A DNA stretch of 64,000 nt. Origin: a virus. The stretch lies in IMG/VR virus record IMGVR_UViG_3300009508_000001, positions 1-64,000 of that record. One strand, 5' to 3'. The notes beneath the pieces were generated by a model, which saw only the letters and a list, made by a program, of their open reading frames with translations, had not been told where the DNA came from and did not search any database. Both the position numbers and the translations under genes were made by a program. Position 1 is the stretch's first letter; every line of letters begins with the position of its first letter. Shown one piece after another: positions 1-9,076 of the stretch.

Positions 1-2030
1 ATTAAAGATTGATTTCCTCCAGAATCTATTAAAGCATTAGTCAAGGAAGGTGCTGTAATACTTCTATCTGAATTTAGTAGTAGAACATCATCTTGTTGGT
101 TTAAATTAGGTGTAGCACTTTGACCTAAAGTAAAGCTTATACTTCCAGCATTAGTACCAGTAAATATAAATAAAGACTCTGAACTATATAATCCTCCATT
201 ATCTCTATATTTTGTTATTCCATAACTAGAACTAAATTGCTGTAAAGAAACTAAATTTCTAAAATAATCTGTACCGCCTGACTTTGCTGTAAATCCAGCA
301 TAACCATTAATGCCTCCACTTTGATTATCTGCAAAATATCCTACTGGACTATCTGAAGATAATTTTACAGAATAACCATTAATATCATTTTTAGGAAATA
401 ATCTTGTTCCATAAAAAGGATGTAATTCAGAATTGCTTTCTCTTAATAAAGATTGTAAATCTACATATTCTTTAGTTGTTAATGCTGGGTTACCTAATGT
501 CTCTATATCTTGTAGAGTCATATTAGTAATAGCATCATTTAAATCTGTAGTACCATCAACTCGTAAATCATTGTCTATTTCTACTGATAATCCATTAAAT
601 AATACATTTAATTGAGTATCAATCTCTATTATTCCTGCATCTGGATCACCTATGCCAATAAATAAATTATTATTCTGTAAAGAGCCAAGGGTATATACCC
701 ATTCTAATTGTTTTTGTTCAAATATATCTGAAATAGTTTCAATAAGAATTAAGTCTGTCCCTAATATTTGAGTTCCAGTATTACCATAAGTACCATTACC
801 TTTATTTAATCTGTATAAACTATATTCAGGATCTTTTATATCACCTAATTCATTTAAAGCTGTTATAAATAAATCATTATTATTTATAATATATGTTTCT
901 TCAGTATTAATTTTTTCAGCAATTCCATCTTTATCATTTATATCAGGCACAAATATAGATACAATTTCAGGATCATTAAAAGTTGGATCTGTAGATACTA
1001 AAGGTTCTAATGAAGTTCTTTCTATTAAAACAAAATCACTTTCTATAGTTTCTAAACCATTAATTATATCTTTAACACCTTTCCAATCATAAACTACTCT
1101 ATCTCTAATAATACCAGTACTGTCTCCTATTTTACCAAATCTGTTTTCAGTAGTGATAAATCTATGTATAGTGTTATCAGCTGTAGCAATAATACCTTTA
1201 AATGAGTTTTTAATAGATTCTGCTATATCAGCATAATCTGTTGCAGGACCATAAGGAAAACAATTAGAAACATTAACTTCAATTCTATCGTTATCTAAAG
1301 ATGGTGGATTACCTGAATCATCTAATGTTAAATCTTCTACTAATATAAAATCATTAAATACAAAAGGAGTTTCATTTAAACCATAAGTCCCTTCATTACC
1401 TGTAAACCTATATATTTTTTTACTTGATTCTAAAGTATCTACACTGTCAGCAGATATTATAAAAAAAAGATCCTCATCATTAGATATTATATAACTATCT
1501 GTTTCATTAGCAACAGTATGTGGTTGGTTTATATCACCAACTAAATATTCTATTACTGGAGGTAAACCTGTAGTACTAGTTATTGTAGCTAACTGATTAG
1601 TTCTATATTTTAAGAAATTTTGAAAAGTAACTGGAGTACCACCTGAACCATAAGTACCTTTACCTAATTTAAGAAAATAATAATCAGTAATTAGTTCTCT
1701 TCCTAATCCATTAGGTGAAACGATAGTATATGTATTAGGAACATTTAATATTTCAGTTTCTTCTACTGTTACAGTTCTACTAGCATTAAAACCTACAGAA
1801 GGGTCAATACTTGATTGACCTATAATTGTAGTATTAGAATGAGTTTTAAATATATTATTTTGATCATTTATAGTTCCCCCACTACCGCTTTCTCCACATA
1901 AAGATGAAGAATAAGCTAAATCTGCTAAAGAATCTAAATCAGAAGCTTTAAGTTTGTAACAAGGTTCAAATAAAACTTTTAGTCTATCTGCTTCTTGTTC
2001 TATTTGATTACAAGGTATTATGTTTGCCAT
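1..2030 (-). CDS. Large virion appendage/tail protein, C-terminus beyond window
   Basis: The minus frame is open from an ATG at 2030 to the window edge, giving at least 676 residues. It begins MANIIPCNQIEQEADRL and is rich in Asn, Thr, Ser and Gly. A module recurs several times: a GTYG-type turn (KGTYGSGGTP, NEGTYGLNET, NGTYGNTGTQ) followed by a hydrophobic strand and a DLILIE/DFILVE segment. This suggests tandem beta-rich units as in tail or fibre proteins. It lies last in the leftward virion block, downstream of two fibre-like genes. The role is inferred from position and composition; no enzymatic motif was seen. Confidence 0.7.
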   Translation of the reverse strand, partial: MANIIPCNQIEQEADRLKVLFEPCYKLKASDLDSLADLAYSSSLCGESGSGGTINDQNNIFKTHSNTTIIGQSSIDPSVGFNASRTVTVEETEILNVPNTYTIVSPNGLGRELITDYYFLKLGKGTYGSGGTPVTFQNFLKYRTNQLATITSTTGLPPVIEYLVGDINQPHTVANETDSYIISNDEDLFFIISADSVDTLESSKKIYRFTGNEGTYGLNETPFVFNDFILVEDLTLDDSGNPPSLDNDRIEVNVSNCFPYGPATDYADIAESIKNSFKGIIATADNTIHRFITTENRFGKIGDSTGIIRDRVVYDWKGVKDIINGLETIESDFVLIERTSLEPLVSTDPTFNDPEIVSIFVPDINDKDGIAEKINTEETYIINNNDLFITALNELGDIKDPEYSLYRLNKGNGTYGNTGTQILGTDLILIETISDIFEQKQLEWVYTLGSLQNNNLFIGIGDPDAGIIEIDTQLNVLFNGLSVEIDNDLRVDGTTDLNDAITNMTLQDIETLGNPALTTKEYVDLQSLLRESNSELHPFYGTRLFPKNDINGYSVKLSSDSPVGYFADNQSGGINGYAGFTAKSGGTDYFRNLVSLQQFSSSYGITKYRDNGGLYSSESLFIFTGTNAGSISFTLGQSATPNLNQQDDVLLLNSDRSITAPSLTNALIDSGGNQSL

Positions 2031-2054
2031 TTTATTTATTTTATTATTTATTAC

Positions 2055-2840
2055 TTAACTTAATGTTAAAAACATATCTACTTCTGCTTTTGTAAGATTT
2101 CCTCCTGGAGTCATAAATCCTATTATATCTCCATTAGCTTCTATAGTTAAAGGATATATTTGTTTATTATGAATACAACTTGAAAAAACGGTTCTATCAG
2201 GTCTATACCCTACAGGTAAAGTACCTAGTTGAACATCTGTACCGTCTTGTATAGTAGATCCTACTTTCATAGTTACTATAAGTCTATTACTTTTGATACT
2301 GGCAGTTATAGAACCATCTATATTCGCACCTCTTTGAACACTAACAGGTCCACTATCTGTAGTGTGAATAAAATTGATAGCTGTAACAGTTCCAGCTTCT
2401 ATTGCACCATTTGGTACACTATCAAAATTCTTATTACTATAAAATTGGTGTCTATTGAAAGATTTATAGTATAAAACACTTGATGCTACTCCAAACCCAT
2501 ACATATCAGCAAGATTAAATCTACTTTGAAATAAAGAAATAATGTCTCCTAATGCTGAACTTGCTATAACTTTTTCAGATTCTAAAAAACCTGTAGCTTT
2601 TATATTCCCGTTTATTGTTTGACTTGTTTCTCCTGTTTTCTGTACTGAATTATCAGCTTTAGTTCCTTGAGCTGCTGTAGCACTTTCCCCTTTACTATAA
2701 ACATCTAGGTTAGTTCTTGCAGTAGCGGTATTTGCAACGTCACTTAAATTATTTGCTACTGTAAGAACCTCCGTGCGCAACGTATTAAACTCATCACGTA
2801 TGCGTCCAGCAAGTGCTTGTATATTTGTTACAAAACTCAT
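2055..2840 (-). CDS. Tail-fibre-like protein
   Basis: 261 residues. The N-terminus (MSFVTNIQALAGRIRDEFNTLRTE) resembles that of the next upstream gene (MAFNTNINNVVTRIATEFKTIRT), so the two probably share a particle-attachment segment. An alanine/threonine-rich helical stretch follows (residues about 25-65), then a segment containing NGNIKATGFLESEKVIA, as seen in fibre domains. The C-terminus is beta-rich. The stop and start of neighbouring genes touch at 2840, indicating coupled expression. Receptor-binding or baseplate fibre is an inference. Confidence 0.65.
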   Translation of the reverse strand: MSFVTNIQALAGRIRDEFNTLRTEVLTVANNLSDVANTATARTNLDVYSKGESATAAQGTKADNSVQKTGETSQTINGNIKATGFLESEKVIASSALGDIISLFQSRFNLADMYGFGVASSVLYYKSFNRHQFYSNKNFDSVPNGAIEAGTVTAINFIHTTDSGPVSVQRGANIDGSITASIKSNRLIVTMKVGSTIQDGTDVQLGTLPVGYRPDRTVFSSCIHNKQIYPLTIEANGDIIGFMTPGGNLTKAEVDMFLTLS

Positions 2841-3418
2841 TAAGCTAATCCAGTTTCAAAGGTTGTTACATAGTTTGTATTAGGGTCTCCTAATTCTGCT
2901 CTACTATATACTTGTAAATTATCTTGACCTTGAGTAAGTTGTGGTGCTGTAAGTGTTTGTACTGCATCAAATCTTAATCTATTACCTAATGCTGTGTTAA
3001 TTGTTGTAGCAAAATTAGGATCATCTCCTAAAGCTGCTGCTAACTCATTTAAAGTATCTAATGTACCTGGGGCAGCATCTATAACATTATTAACTATAGC
3101 TTGTGCTAAACTATTAACTTGTGTTGCAAAATCACTAATTGTAGATGCTAACTGTGTTCCTGTCATATTAGAACGTGCAAATGCATCACCATTTACATTC
3201 TGAGGATCATAAGTAGCAGCTAACATATCTCCACCACCCCCACTGACAATTGCATCAACTTCTGTGTGTAACTCATTAATAGCCCCTACTAAGTTGGTTG
3301 AAGCAGTATCTAAAGCTGATACATCTCCTGTACCAGAACCAGATATTAAAGTTCTTATTGTTTTAAATTCTGTAGCTATTCTTGTAACTACATTGTTTAT
3401 GTTTGTATTAAATGCCAT
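2840..3418 (-). CDS. Tail-fibre-like protein, paralogous N-terminus to neighbour
   Basis: 192 residues. It has a helical N-terminus like the adjacent fibre gene, a Gly-rich hinge (VSGGGGDM, residue about 67), and a segment (DAAPGTLDTLNELAAALGDDPNF) typical of phage fibre repeats. Position in the virion operon and the shared N-terminus support a fibre or fibre-adaptor role. No catalytic motifs. Confidence 0.65.
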   Translation of the reverse strand: MAFNTNINNVVTRIATEFKTIRTLISGSGTGDVSALDTASTNLVGAINELHTEVDAIVSGGGGDMLAATYDPQNVNGDAFARSNMTGTQLASTISDFATQVNSLAQAIVNNVIDAAPGTLDTLNELAAALGDDPNFATTINTALGNRLRFDAVQTLTAPQLTQGQDNLQVYSRAELGDPNTNYVTTFETGLA

Positions 3419-3419
3419 T

Positions 3420-3719
3420 TTATATTAAGTTATTTTCAAATAGTAATGTTAAATCATCACCATCTTGTATTTGATTTGTTAAAACATTATGGGGGTTATT
3501 CATATTAGCTCTATGTAAATTATTATCATTTACATCTTGAATAAGTTGAGCAGGTATATCTACATCTGCAGGAACTTGATCTAAATAATTACTATCACTA
3601 TCAGTAATTTTTAATTCAAATTCATTACTATCTTTAATTATATATACTGTCAAAGGTTCAGGTAATATCGGTAAAGATGTAGATTTAAGCCATGTTACAA
3701 ATTTTAATTCATCTTTCAT
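3420..3719 (-). CDS. Small virion-operon protein, unknown function
   Basis: 99 acidic residues starting MKDELKFVTWLKSTSLPILP. The central part looks beta-stranded (LTVYIIKDSNEFELKITD), and an NNPHNVL element suggests a fibre-type HN motif near residue 80. It is packed between fibre-like genes with 1-8 nt gaps, so a tail component is likely. Not recognised. Confidence 0.55.
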   Translation of the reverse strand: MKDELKFVTWLKSTSLPILPEPLTVYIIKDSNEFELKITDSDSNYLDQVPADVDIPAQLIQDVNDNNLHRANMNNPHNVLTNQIQDGDDLTLLFENNLI

Positions 3720-3726
3720 ATTTGTA

Positions 3727-4110
3727 TTACCAATTATTTAATTCTAATTTTAGATCTTCATCTTTAAGTATTAATTCTAAAAATTCAGCTAGTGTACCTG
3801 TATTACCTTGTGATAACCATAAAGAATACAATTCATTTGTATTAACTGTATTAGTTAAAAAAACATTAGAACTTACTTCAGTAAATGCATTATCACTTCT
3901 ATAGTTACATATATCATCATATTTATAAGATATATTTCTAACTAATTCATCAAGTTTATTTGTAGTACCTAATGGTAACTCAAAACCAGGATTGTTCTTT
4001 AATCTTCTTATTAATTTAATTAAAGCTAATTTTTTTAAATCTAATATTCCATATACTTTAGATTTATTTATAGCTTTAATAGATGATCCTACTAATATTT
4101 TATCTTCCAT
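3727..4110 (-). CDS. Virion-operon protein, unknown
   Basis: 127 residues. The N-terminal half is basic and helical (KAINKSKVYGILDLKKLALIKLIRRL). The C-terminal half contains LYSLWLSQGNTGTLAEFLELI, a short motif often seen in collagen-like or fibre-associated phage proteins just before the fibre. It overlaps the next gene by the start base only (4110). Tail role inferred from position. Confidence 0.55.
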   Translation of the reverse strand: MEDKILVGSSIKAINKSKVYGILDLKKLALIKLIRRLKNNPGFELPLGTTNKLDELVRNISYKYDDICNYRSDNAFTEVSSNVFLTNTVNTNELYSLWLSQGNTGTLAEFLELILKDEDLKLELNNW

Positions 4111-4691
4111 TATATAAGTATTAAGTTATTATCTAAAGTAGAAAAGCTTAATCCTGATTTACCACAATATGTAGTAAGTGTTTTACAAGAATCACAAGTT
4201 CCACATAACTTATCTAAAGTTTTAAGTATATCTATAGCTTCACTATAATAACCAGAAGTTATACAAATAGTAACTGTTTCAAGTAAAGTATCAATAGAAA
4301 GTATATTATTTTCTAATTTATCATTACAATTACCAGTTACACATACTGAATATTTTAATACTTTATCTAATAAACATTCATTATATTTAATTAAATTAGC
4401 AGCTATACCTATTAATCCACAATCTTCACATTCTTGGTCAGAAGTAGATACTTCCATAAAGTATATGCCAGTAAAACTACTTTGACCTACATCTTTAAGA
4501 TCAATAGTAAATTCTTCTATATTAGAAGTTTGAGATAACTTGCTTGTAAGGTCTACAGCTTTATTATAATTTTGAAATGTTCTATTATCCCATAGTAAAA
4601 CTTTAGTGACTGTCTCACCTACTGAAGCTTCAAGTTCTACATTTATTAAATTAGCTTCTGAATTTATTTGAAATTTCTTTATTACTATCAT
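4110..4691 (-). CDS. Virion structural protein, Cys-rich, unknown
   Basis: 193 residues. The N-terminal half is beta-rich (KKFQINSEANLINVELEAS). The C-terminal half is helical and carries paired cysteines: CEDC near residue 93, CVTGNC near 116, and CGTCDSC near 163. They could bind metal. It is the first gene after the hairpin terminator at 4701-4740, so it may have its own transcription start. Function not recognised. Confidence 0.6.
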   Translation of the reverse strand: MIVIKKFQINSEANLINVELEASVGETVTKVLLWDNRTFQNYNKAVDLTSKLSQTSNIEEFTIDLKDVGQSSFTGIYFMEVSTSDQECEDCGLIGIAANLIKYNECLLDKVLKYSVCVTGNCNDKLENNILSIDTLLETVTICITSGYYSEAIDILKTLDKLCGTCDSCKTLTTYCGKSGLSFSTLDNNLILI

Positions 4692-4700
4692 ATCTATGAA

Positions 4701-4740
4701 TAAAAAAAGAGAGAAGAGTAGTTATACTCCACTCTCTTTT
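4701..4740 (-). terminator. Intrinsic terminator in the virion operon
   Basis: Read leftward, this is a hairpin with AAGAGAG paired to CTCTCTT and GAGTA to TACTC around a TAAC loop, followed by seven T. It lies just below the 334-residue structural gene, so it should separate the capsid/connector genes from the tail genes or reduce their ratio. Confidence 0.75.
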
Positions 4741-4779
4741 ATATTTAAATTTAAGTTTTGTTAGTTAAAATACCCTTTA

Positions 4780-5784
4780 TTATGAAAGGTCTGCAATAGT
4801 TCGACCAGTTGCAGTCTCTAAATCATTAATAAAAGAATTTACAGCAGTAAAATTAGTTCCTGCACCAGCTCCATCTTGATCAGCATTTTCAAATACAAAG
4901 TATGCAAATCTATGTTGCTTTTCTACATTTGTATACTCACGTTCTTTAAAGTATGAAATATTTACAATATGGTAAGTACTTCCTGGATTAACTACGTATG
5001 GGGTGTCGAAGTTATTAGGATAACCTACAGTTCTGTATCTATCATATTTATTACCTTTTAAGAACCACTCAAGATTAGCTACTTGATTACCAGTTCCACT
5101 ACCAGGATCACCTGCTTCAACAGTTTCTACTGTAAGATCATTATAATAATTACCAGTAACATTACTAGAATTACCATTAGCTCTTACAACAGCTTGTAGA
5201 TCAAATTCTACAGGACGACCATCTTTTTTACCTAGTACAAAAGAAACATTATTCCCTTCTACTATAAATTCACCATTTCCAGTATCAACAGTTACGTTAA
5301 ACAATGTATTACTTTCTCTTTGAAGAGTTTTATCAATATTAGATTTTAAACCATTCAAGATATCTGTAAAAGTGTCATTTTCTCTTGTTACATAAAATGC
5401 TGGAATTTGTCTGAAATTCTCAGGTGAAAGTGTTCCACCATCATTATAAAGTCTTATAAAAACTTCATAAGTGGCATTTTCTCTAGGTGTACCAGTAAAA
5501 CCAGTAACCTTTAATTGTCTTTGTACAGGTGCTTTATATTTAGCAGTCTTTAAAGACGTAATTGTTTTTGGATCAATAACTTCAGTATACTCTATACCTC
5601 CAATAGAACCATCTGCTTTTTGAAGAACTTTAAAAGGTCCTTCTGAAACAGCAGTACCATCTCCTGAAAAGATCTGAACATCTCCATCAGTTCCATTTTG
5701 CATGAAATCTACTAGATCTGATTCATCTCCATAGGTCTTACCTACAATTATTTCTCCTACTTGGTTTCCTCCAAATACGCTCAT
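4780..5784 (-). CDS. Virion structural protein (tail tube/sheath or capsid-associated)
   Basis: 334 residues, beta-rich, Gly/Asn/Thr-rich, beginning MSVFGGNQVGEIIVGKTYGD. No transmembrane segment and no enzyme motif. Codon choice is less AT-biased than in most neighbours, as in the capsid gene, which fits an abundant virion protein. A terminator follows directly. The position between a connector-like gene and tail genes suggests a tail-tube or abundant particle protein, but I cannot assign a family. Confidence 0.6.
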   Translation of the reverse strand: MSVFGGNQVGEIIVGKTYGDESDLVDFMQNGTDGDVQIFSGDGTAVSEGPFKVLQKADGSIGGIEYTEVIDPKTITSLKTAKYKAPVQRQLKVTGFTGTPRENATYEVFIRLYNDGGTLSPENFRQIPAFYVTRENDTFTDILNGLKSNIDKTLQRESNTLFNVTVDTGNGEFIVEGNNVSFVLGKKDGRPVEFDLQAVVRANGNSSNVTGNYYNDLTVETVEAGDPGSGTGNQVANLEWFLKGNKYDRYRTVGYPNNFDTPYVVNPGSTYHIVNISYFKEREYTNVEKQHRFAYFVFENADQDGAGAGTNFTAVNSFINDLETATGRTIADLS

Positions 5785-5808
5785 AATTTTTTAATTTTTT
5801 TTGTTAAT

Positions 5809-6570
5809 TTATTCTTTTCTTTGATATAAGTTTACTAAGTTACTTAAATTGTTTTCTTTATAAGATAGTGTTGCAAGCTCTACAGCTCTTCTTACTATTT
5901 CTGAATGAAAATTAGGATGTAATTTACTAGTTTGTTGTTGAGTTTGCCCTAGTATAGTTAATCCTTCATTTAAATATTCATTAGTATTCAAATCTACTAA
6001 TATAATAGGAGAAGGTTGTTTTAGATATCTCATATTATATTCTTTAATTGGGTATTCAGATATTAACTCTACCGCATTACTTCCAGGTTCAATAGAATTA
6101 TAATCTAATCTCCAAATTATTTTATTATTTGGTTTTTTAAAGGGGTTTTTCTTTTGTTTATTATATTCATCTAAAGTTATAGGTTTAACCTCAACTTGTA
6201 AATTATTACAATTTTCAGTGTCTATAAAAGCTGATTCATATTTAATTAAAAATACATCATTAGGTATTTTATAGAATTTAGATTTTGTAGATATATTATT
6301 AGTTGTTATAGAAGTTGATATTCCTGTTAAAATAGGATTTAAAACTTTATAATCTCTAATTAATTCTTTTAATTCTACTCTTCTTTTTTCACTTTGTTCA
6401 AAACCTTCTTGTAATTTATTACTTTTAGGTGTATTCTTATTTTTAACTAATTCTTCTTGAGCTAAAGTTAAGAATACTGAAACTTCATAATCATCTAGTC
6501 CAGGAGCACCTTTGCTAGCTATATTATCATATAGCAAATCAAATTCATTTCTAAATTCCTGTACTGTCAT
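5809..6570 (-). CDS. Head-tail connector-like structural protein
   Basis: 253 residues. The N-terminus MTVQEFRNEFDLLYDNI, followed by PGLDDYEVSVFLTLAQEELV, is a pattern I recall from structural proteins of Bacteroidota phages, lying after the capsid genes. It has a helical N-terminal domain and a beta-rich C-terminal half. It overlaps neither neighbour but is spaced 2 nt from the next. Connector/ring role is inferred from order: portal, scaffold, capsid, head protein, this gene. Confidence 0.6.
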   Translation of the reverse strand: MTVQEFRNEFDLLYDNIASKGAPGLDDYEVSVFLTLAQEELVKNKNTPKSNKLQEGFEQSEKRRVELKELIRDYKVLNPILTGISTSITTNNISTKSKFYKIPNDVFLIKYESAFIDTENCNNLQVEVKPITLDEYNKQKKNPFKKPNNKIIWRLDYNSIEPGSNAVELISEYPIKEYNMRYLKQPSPIILVDLNTNEYLNEGLTILGQTQQQTSKLHPNFHSEIVRRAVELATLSYKENNLSNLVNLYQRKE

Positions 6571-6572
6571 TA

Positions 6573-7442
6573 TTATTTGTTTTTATCAATTTTTACTTTT
6601 ATAATATCTACTAACTCTTGATTAAGAGGATCAGAAAGATATTTAACTGCGTTGGAATAAGAAGCTATTTCATCTTCATAACATAATTCTATTCCATCAG
6701 CTGTCATATATTGTTTATTTTGTACAACAATGACTCCAGCATCTTCTGCATCTGATAATAGAAGTTTAGTTTCATAAGTTGAGTCTTGTAATAGAGAAAC
6801 AAACTTTTCAGGTGTTTCATCTATAATCTTTTCAACTTGGTCTTGTAAAAATCTAATATCTGTAGTTTTAGCAAGAGGTTTTCTAAGAATAGTTTTAACA
6901 ATACCTCTAAGAATATTAGAATTATCTTCTAATTCAGAATACATTTTAAATGCTTCTTTTTTATAGTTAAATTGTTTTCTATTAATACTTTGCTCTTCAC
7001 CATCTTCTACAATTGCAAACCAATATGTAAGTTTATTATTTCTAGCTTCCCAATTAGGTGCTATAAAATCTTTATTAGCTAATAGAATTTTATAATCAAT
7101 AAAATCAATAGGGTTTGAAAGATCAAGTAAATTAATACCTTTTCTAAGTGTTACAAACCTATCTTTCCAAAATTCTTTATTAGAATATACACTAAGATCT
7201 ATATTAAGACCTTTGTTACTTTCAAGATATTCTTTTTCATCAGCTGTTAACACATTAGCTAACATTTTATTTTTCATCAATGGAACACATAATTTCTTAG
7301 TTGAATTATTAAGCATTCCTCCAGCAATAGCGTGATCTTTAGTTACCCAAGAACCATTAGCCATTCCTCTTTTTCTATTTATAAATTTTACCTTTACCGA
7401 TCTATTAGGTAAAGTAAATTCTTTACTTTTTGTTTCTTCCAT
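6573..7442 (-). CDS. Head-associated structural protein
   Basis: 289 residues, mixed alpha/beta and charged. The N-terminal part contains the segment GMANGSWVTKDHAIAGGML (residues about 25-43). It lies directly downstream of the major capsid gene, where crAss-like phages usually carry a head auxiliary protein. No enzymatic motif. The assignment rests on synteny. Confidence 0.55.
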   Translation of the reverse strand: MEETKSKEFTLPNRSVKVKFINRKRGMANGSWVTKDHAIAGGMLNNSTKKLCVPLMKNKMLANVLTADEKEYLESNKGLNIDLSVYSNKEFWKDRFVTLRKGINLLDLSNPIDFIDYKILLANKDFIAPNWEARNNKLTYWFAIVEDGEEQSINRKQFNYKKEAFKMYSELEDNSNILRGIVKTILRKPLAKTTDIRFLQDQVEKIIDETPEKFVSLLQDSTYETKLLLSDAEDAGVIVVQNKQYMTADGIELCYEDEIASYSNAVKYLSDPLNQELVDIIKVKIDKNK

Positions 7443-7524
7443 TTTTATTTTATTCTTCTTCAGTTAGTAATTTTAATATAGAGGGATATCCCTACCCCTC
7501 TAATATTAATATAATTTTTTCTTA

Positions 7525-9042
7525 TTATAGTACATTTGGTAGTAATGAAGCAGTTCTAGATGGATCTTTCACCATTGAACCTATAGTACACATCGCTGTG
7601 ATAGTTGCACTATCTTCCATTCTTTCCATACGACCTCCTCTACGACCAGTAAATGGATCTCTAATACCAGCTTGGTAACCACGAAGTTCCTCTTCGCCTT
7701 TAACCATAACTTTTTGGATATTAGGTTCACTCATTGAACCGATATCAAAGATATCATATCTGTAAGATTCTACTACACCACCTTTAGGGTGAAGTTGTTT
7801 GTTTCTTACTTTATCATCATAAAAAGGATCTGCTTCTACAACTACGTGTACACCATTAGGTGCAATCCACTCTGTAAATTGGAATCCTGCTTTAAATGAA
7901 TTAGGATGATACTTTGATGAAGTCTTCATCACAGTAGCTGGGTTATTATTACTCAATGAAATCCACCCAAGAGCTTCTCTTGTAGCAGCTTCATGGAATT
8001 GAATAAGTCCACGCTCTCCTGTTTTAACCATAAACTTACGTTCTCCACTAGAATAGTTTAGATCGAGTTTACCTTCAGAAATTTCAGTAAGCATATCTGT
8101 AAGAAGTCTCAAAGAGAATTCATTATAGAATACTGTATTAGAAACTTCCATTTGCTCACGAATACCTGAGCCAGCTTTAATACTAATGTTAGATTTACCT
8201 GTATTTAGGTATCTACCATTTTGATCTCTGTTAGTTTTTCCAAAGAAACAAGTACGTGACTTAATTTTAGCAATTGCTTGCTCAAACTGCCAGTATACTT
8301 CTTGCATCCAAGTAGTAGACTCATGTAGACCTCCTGTTTTAGGATCTCTAGTTACAATGTTAGAGAAAAAGGTTGGTTGACCTTTCAATTTAACATCAAT
8401 CATTTTACCAGATACTTTATGTTCCATACGTATATACGAGAAAGAGTTTCTCATAGTATAAGGCGTATTGAACTGTATTCCAGCACCTTTGATTGAAAGT
8501 TCGTCTTCTACTGGTGCTCCTTCAATAGAGAATCGTTTTTGTGGTAAGAATTCATCACCAGGAATACCTAGTAAAGTTTCTTCACCTCCAAACACCTCAC
8601 AGGTATACACATAATTTGTTCCATCTTCTTTAGGGTCATCAAGAATTCTAATACGATACGTATCAGGTCTTTCTCCTACGATTTCATGAACATCTGTAAA
8701 ATACCTTTCTGGAAATACCAATTCAAATGGTGCTCTTCCAGCACCTACGTTAGTTGTGTTTTCATCCACAACAGCACCTTGCCATCTAGCTTCCACTAGA
8801 GGTATGTTCCTTTCAGAACTACCAGCTAGTCTCCAGATGAAATCATCATCTGTTTCAAGATACTTTACAGGCATGCTGTTTAAGAATGAATCTAAGTTTT
8901 TCATGCCAGACTCTTGTAGCAATTGAGTAGTGATCTTAGATGCCATCTGAGGAGCCTGTTGCCAAATGGCACCAAGGTGATTCCTAGTGGTTAGACCAGT
9001 AAACGACTTTGCTTGAGTCATTACAAATTTTCCTACACTCAT
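7525..9042 (-). CDS. Major capsid protein (HK97-fold, crAss-like)
   Basis: 505 residues, starting MSVGKFVMTQAKSFTGLTTR. The length and position directly below an acidic coiled-coil scaffold gene and a 791-residue portal match crAss-like major capsid proteins. Codon use is visibly richer in G/C-containing codons than the surroundings, as expected for the most abundant protein. No HK97 sequence signature can be proven by eye, so the call combines length, order and composition. Confidence 0.8.
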   Translation of the reverse strand: MSVGKFVMTQAKSFTGLTTRNHLGAIWQQAPQMASKITTQLLQESGMKNLDSFLNSMPVKYLETDDDFIWRLAGSSERNIPLVEARWQGAVVDENTTNVGAGRAPFELVFPERYFTDVHEIVGERPDTYRIRILDDPKEDGTNYVYTCEVFGGEETLLGIPGDEFLPQKRFSIEGAPVEDELSIKGAGIQFNTPYTMRNSFSYIRMEHKVSGKMIDVKLKGQPTFFSNIVTRDPKTGGLHESTTWMQEVYWQFEQAIAKIKSRTCFFGKTNRDQNGRYLNTGKSNISIKAGSGIREQMEVSNTVFYNEFSLRLLTDMLTEISEGKLDLNYSSGERKFMVKTGERGLIQFHEAATREALGWISLSNNNPATVMKTSSKYHPNSFKAGFQFTEWIAPNGVHVVVEADPFYDDKVRNKQLHPKGGVVESYRYDIFDIGSMSEPNIQKVMVKGEEELRGYQAGIRDPFTGRRGGRMERMEDSATITAMCTIGSMVKDPSRTASLLPNVL

Positions 9043-9076
9043 AATTTTTAATTGTTTTTAATTTTTTTCTTTTTTG

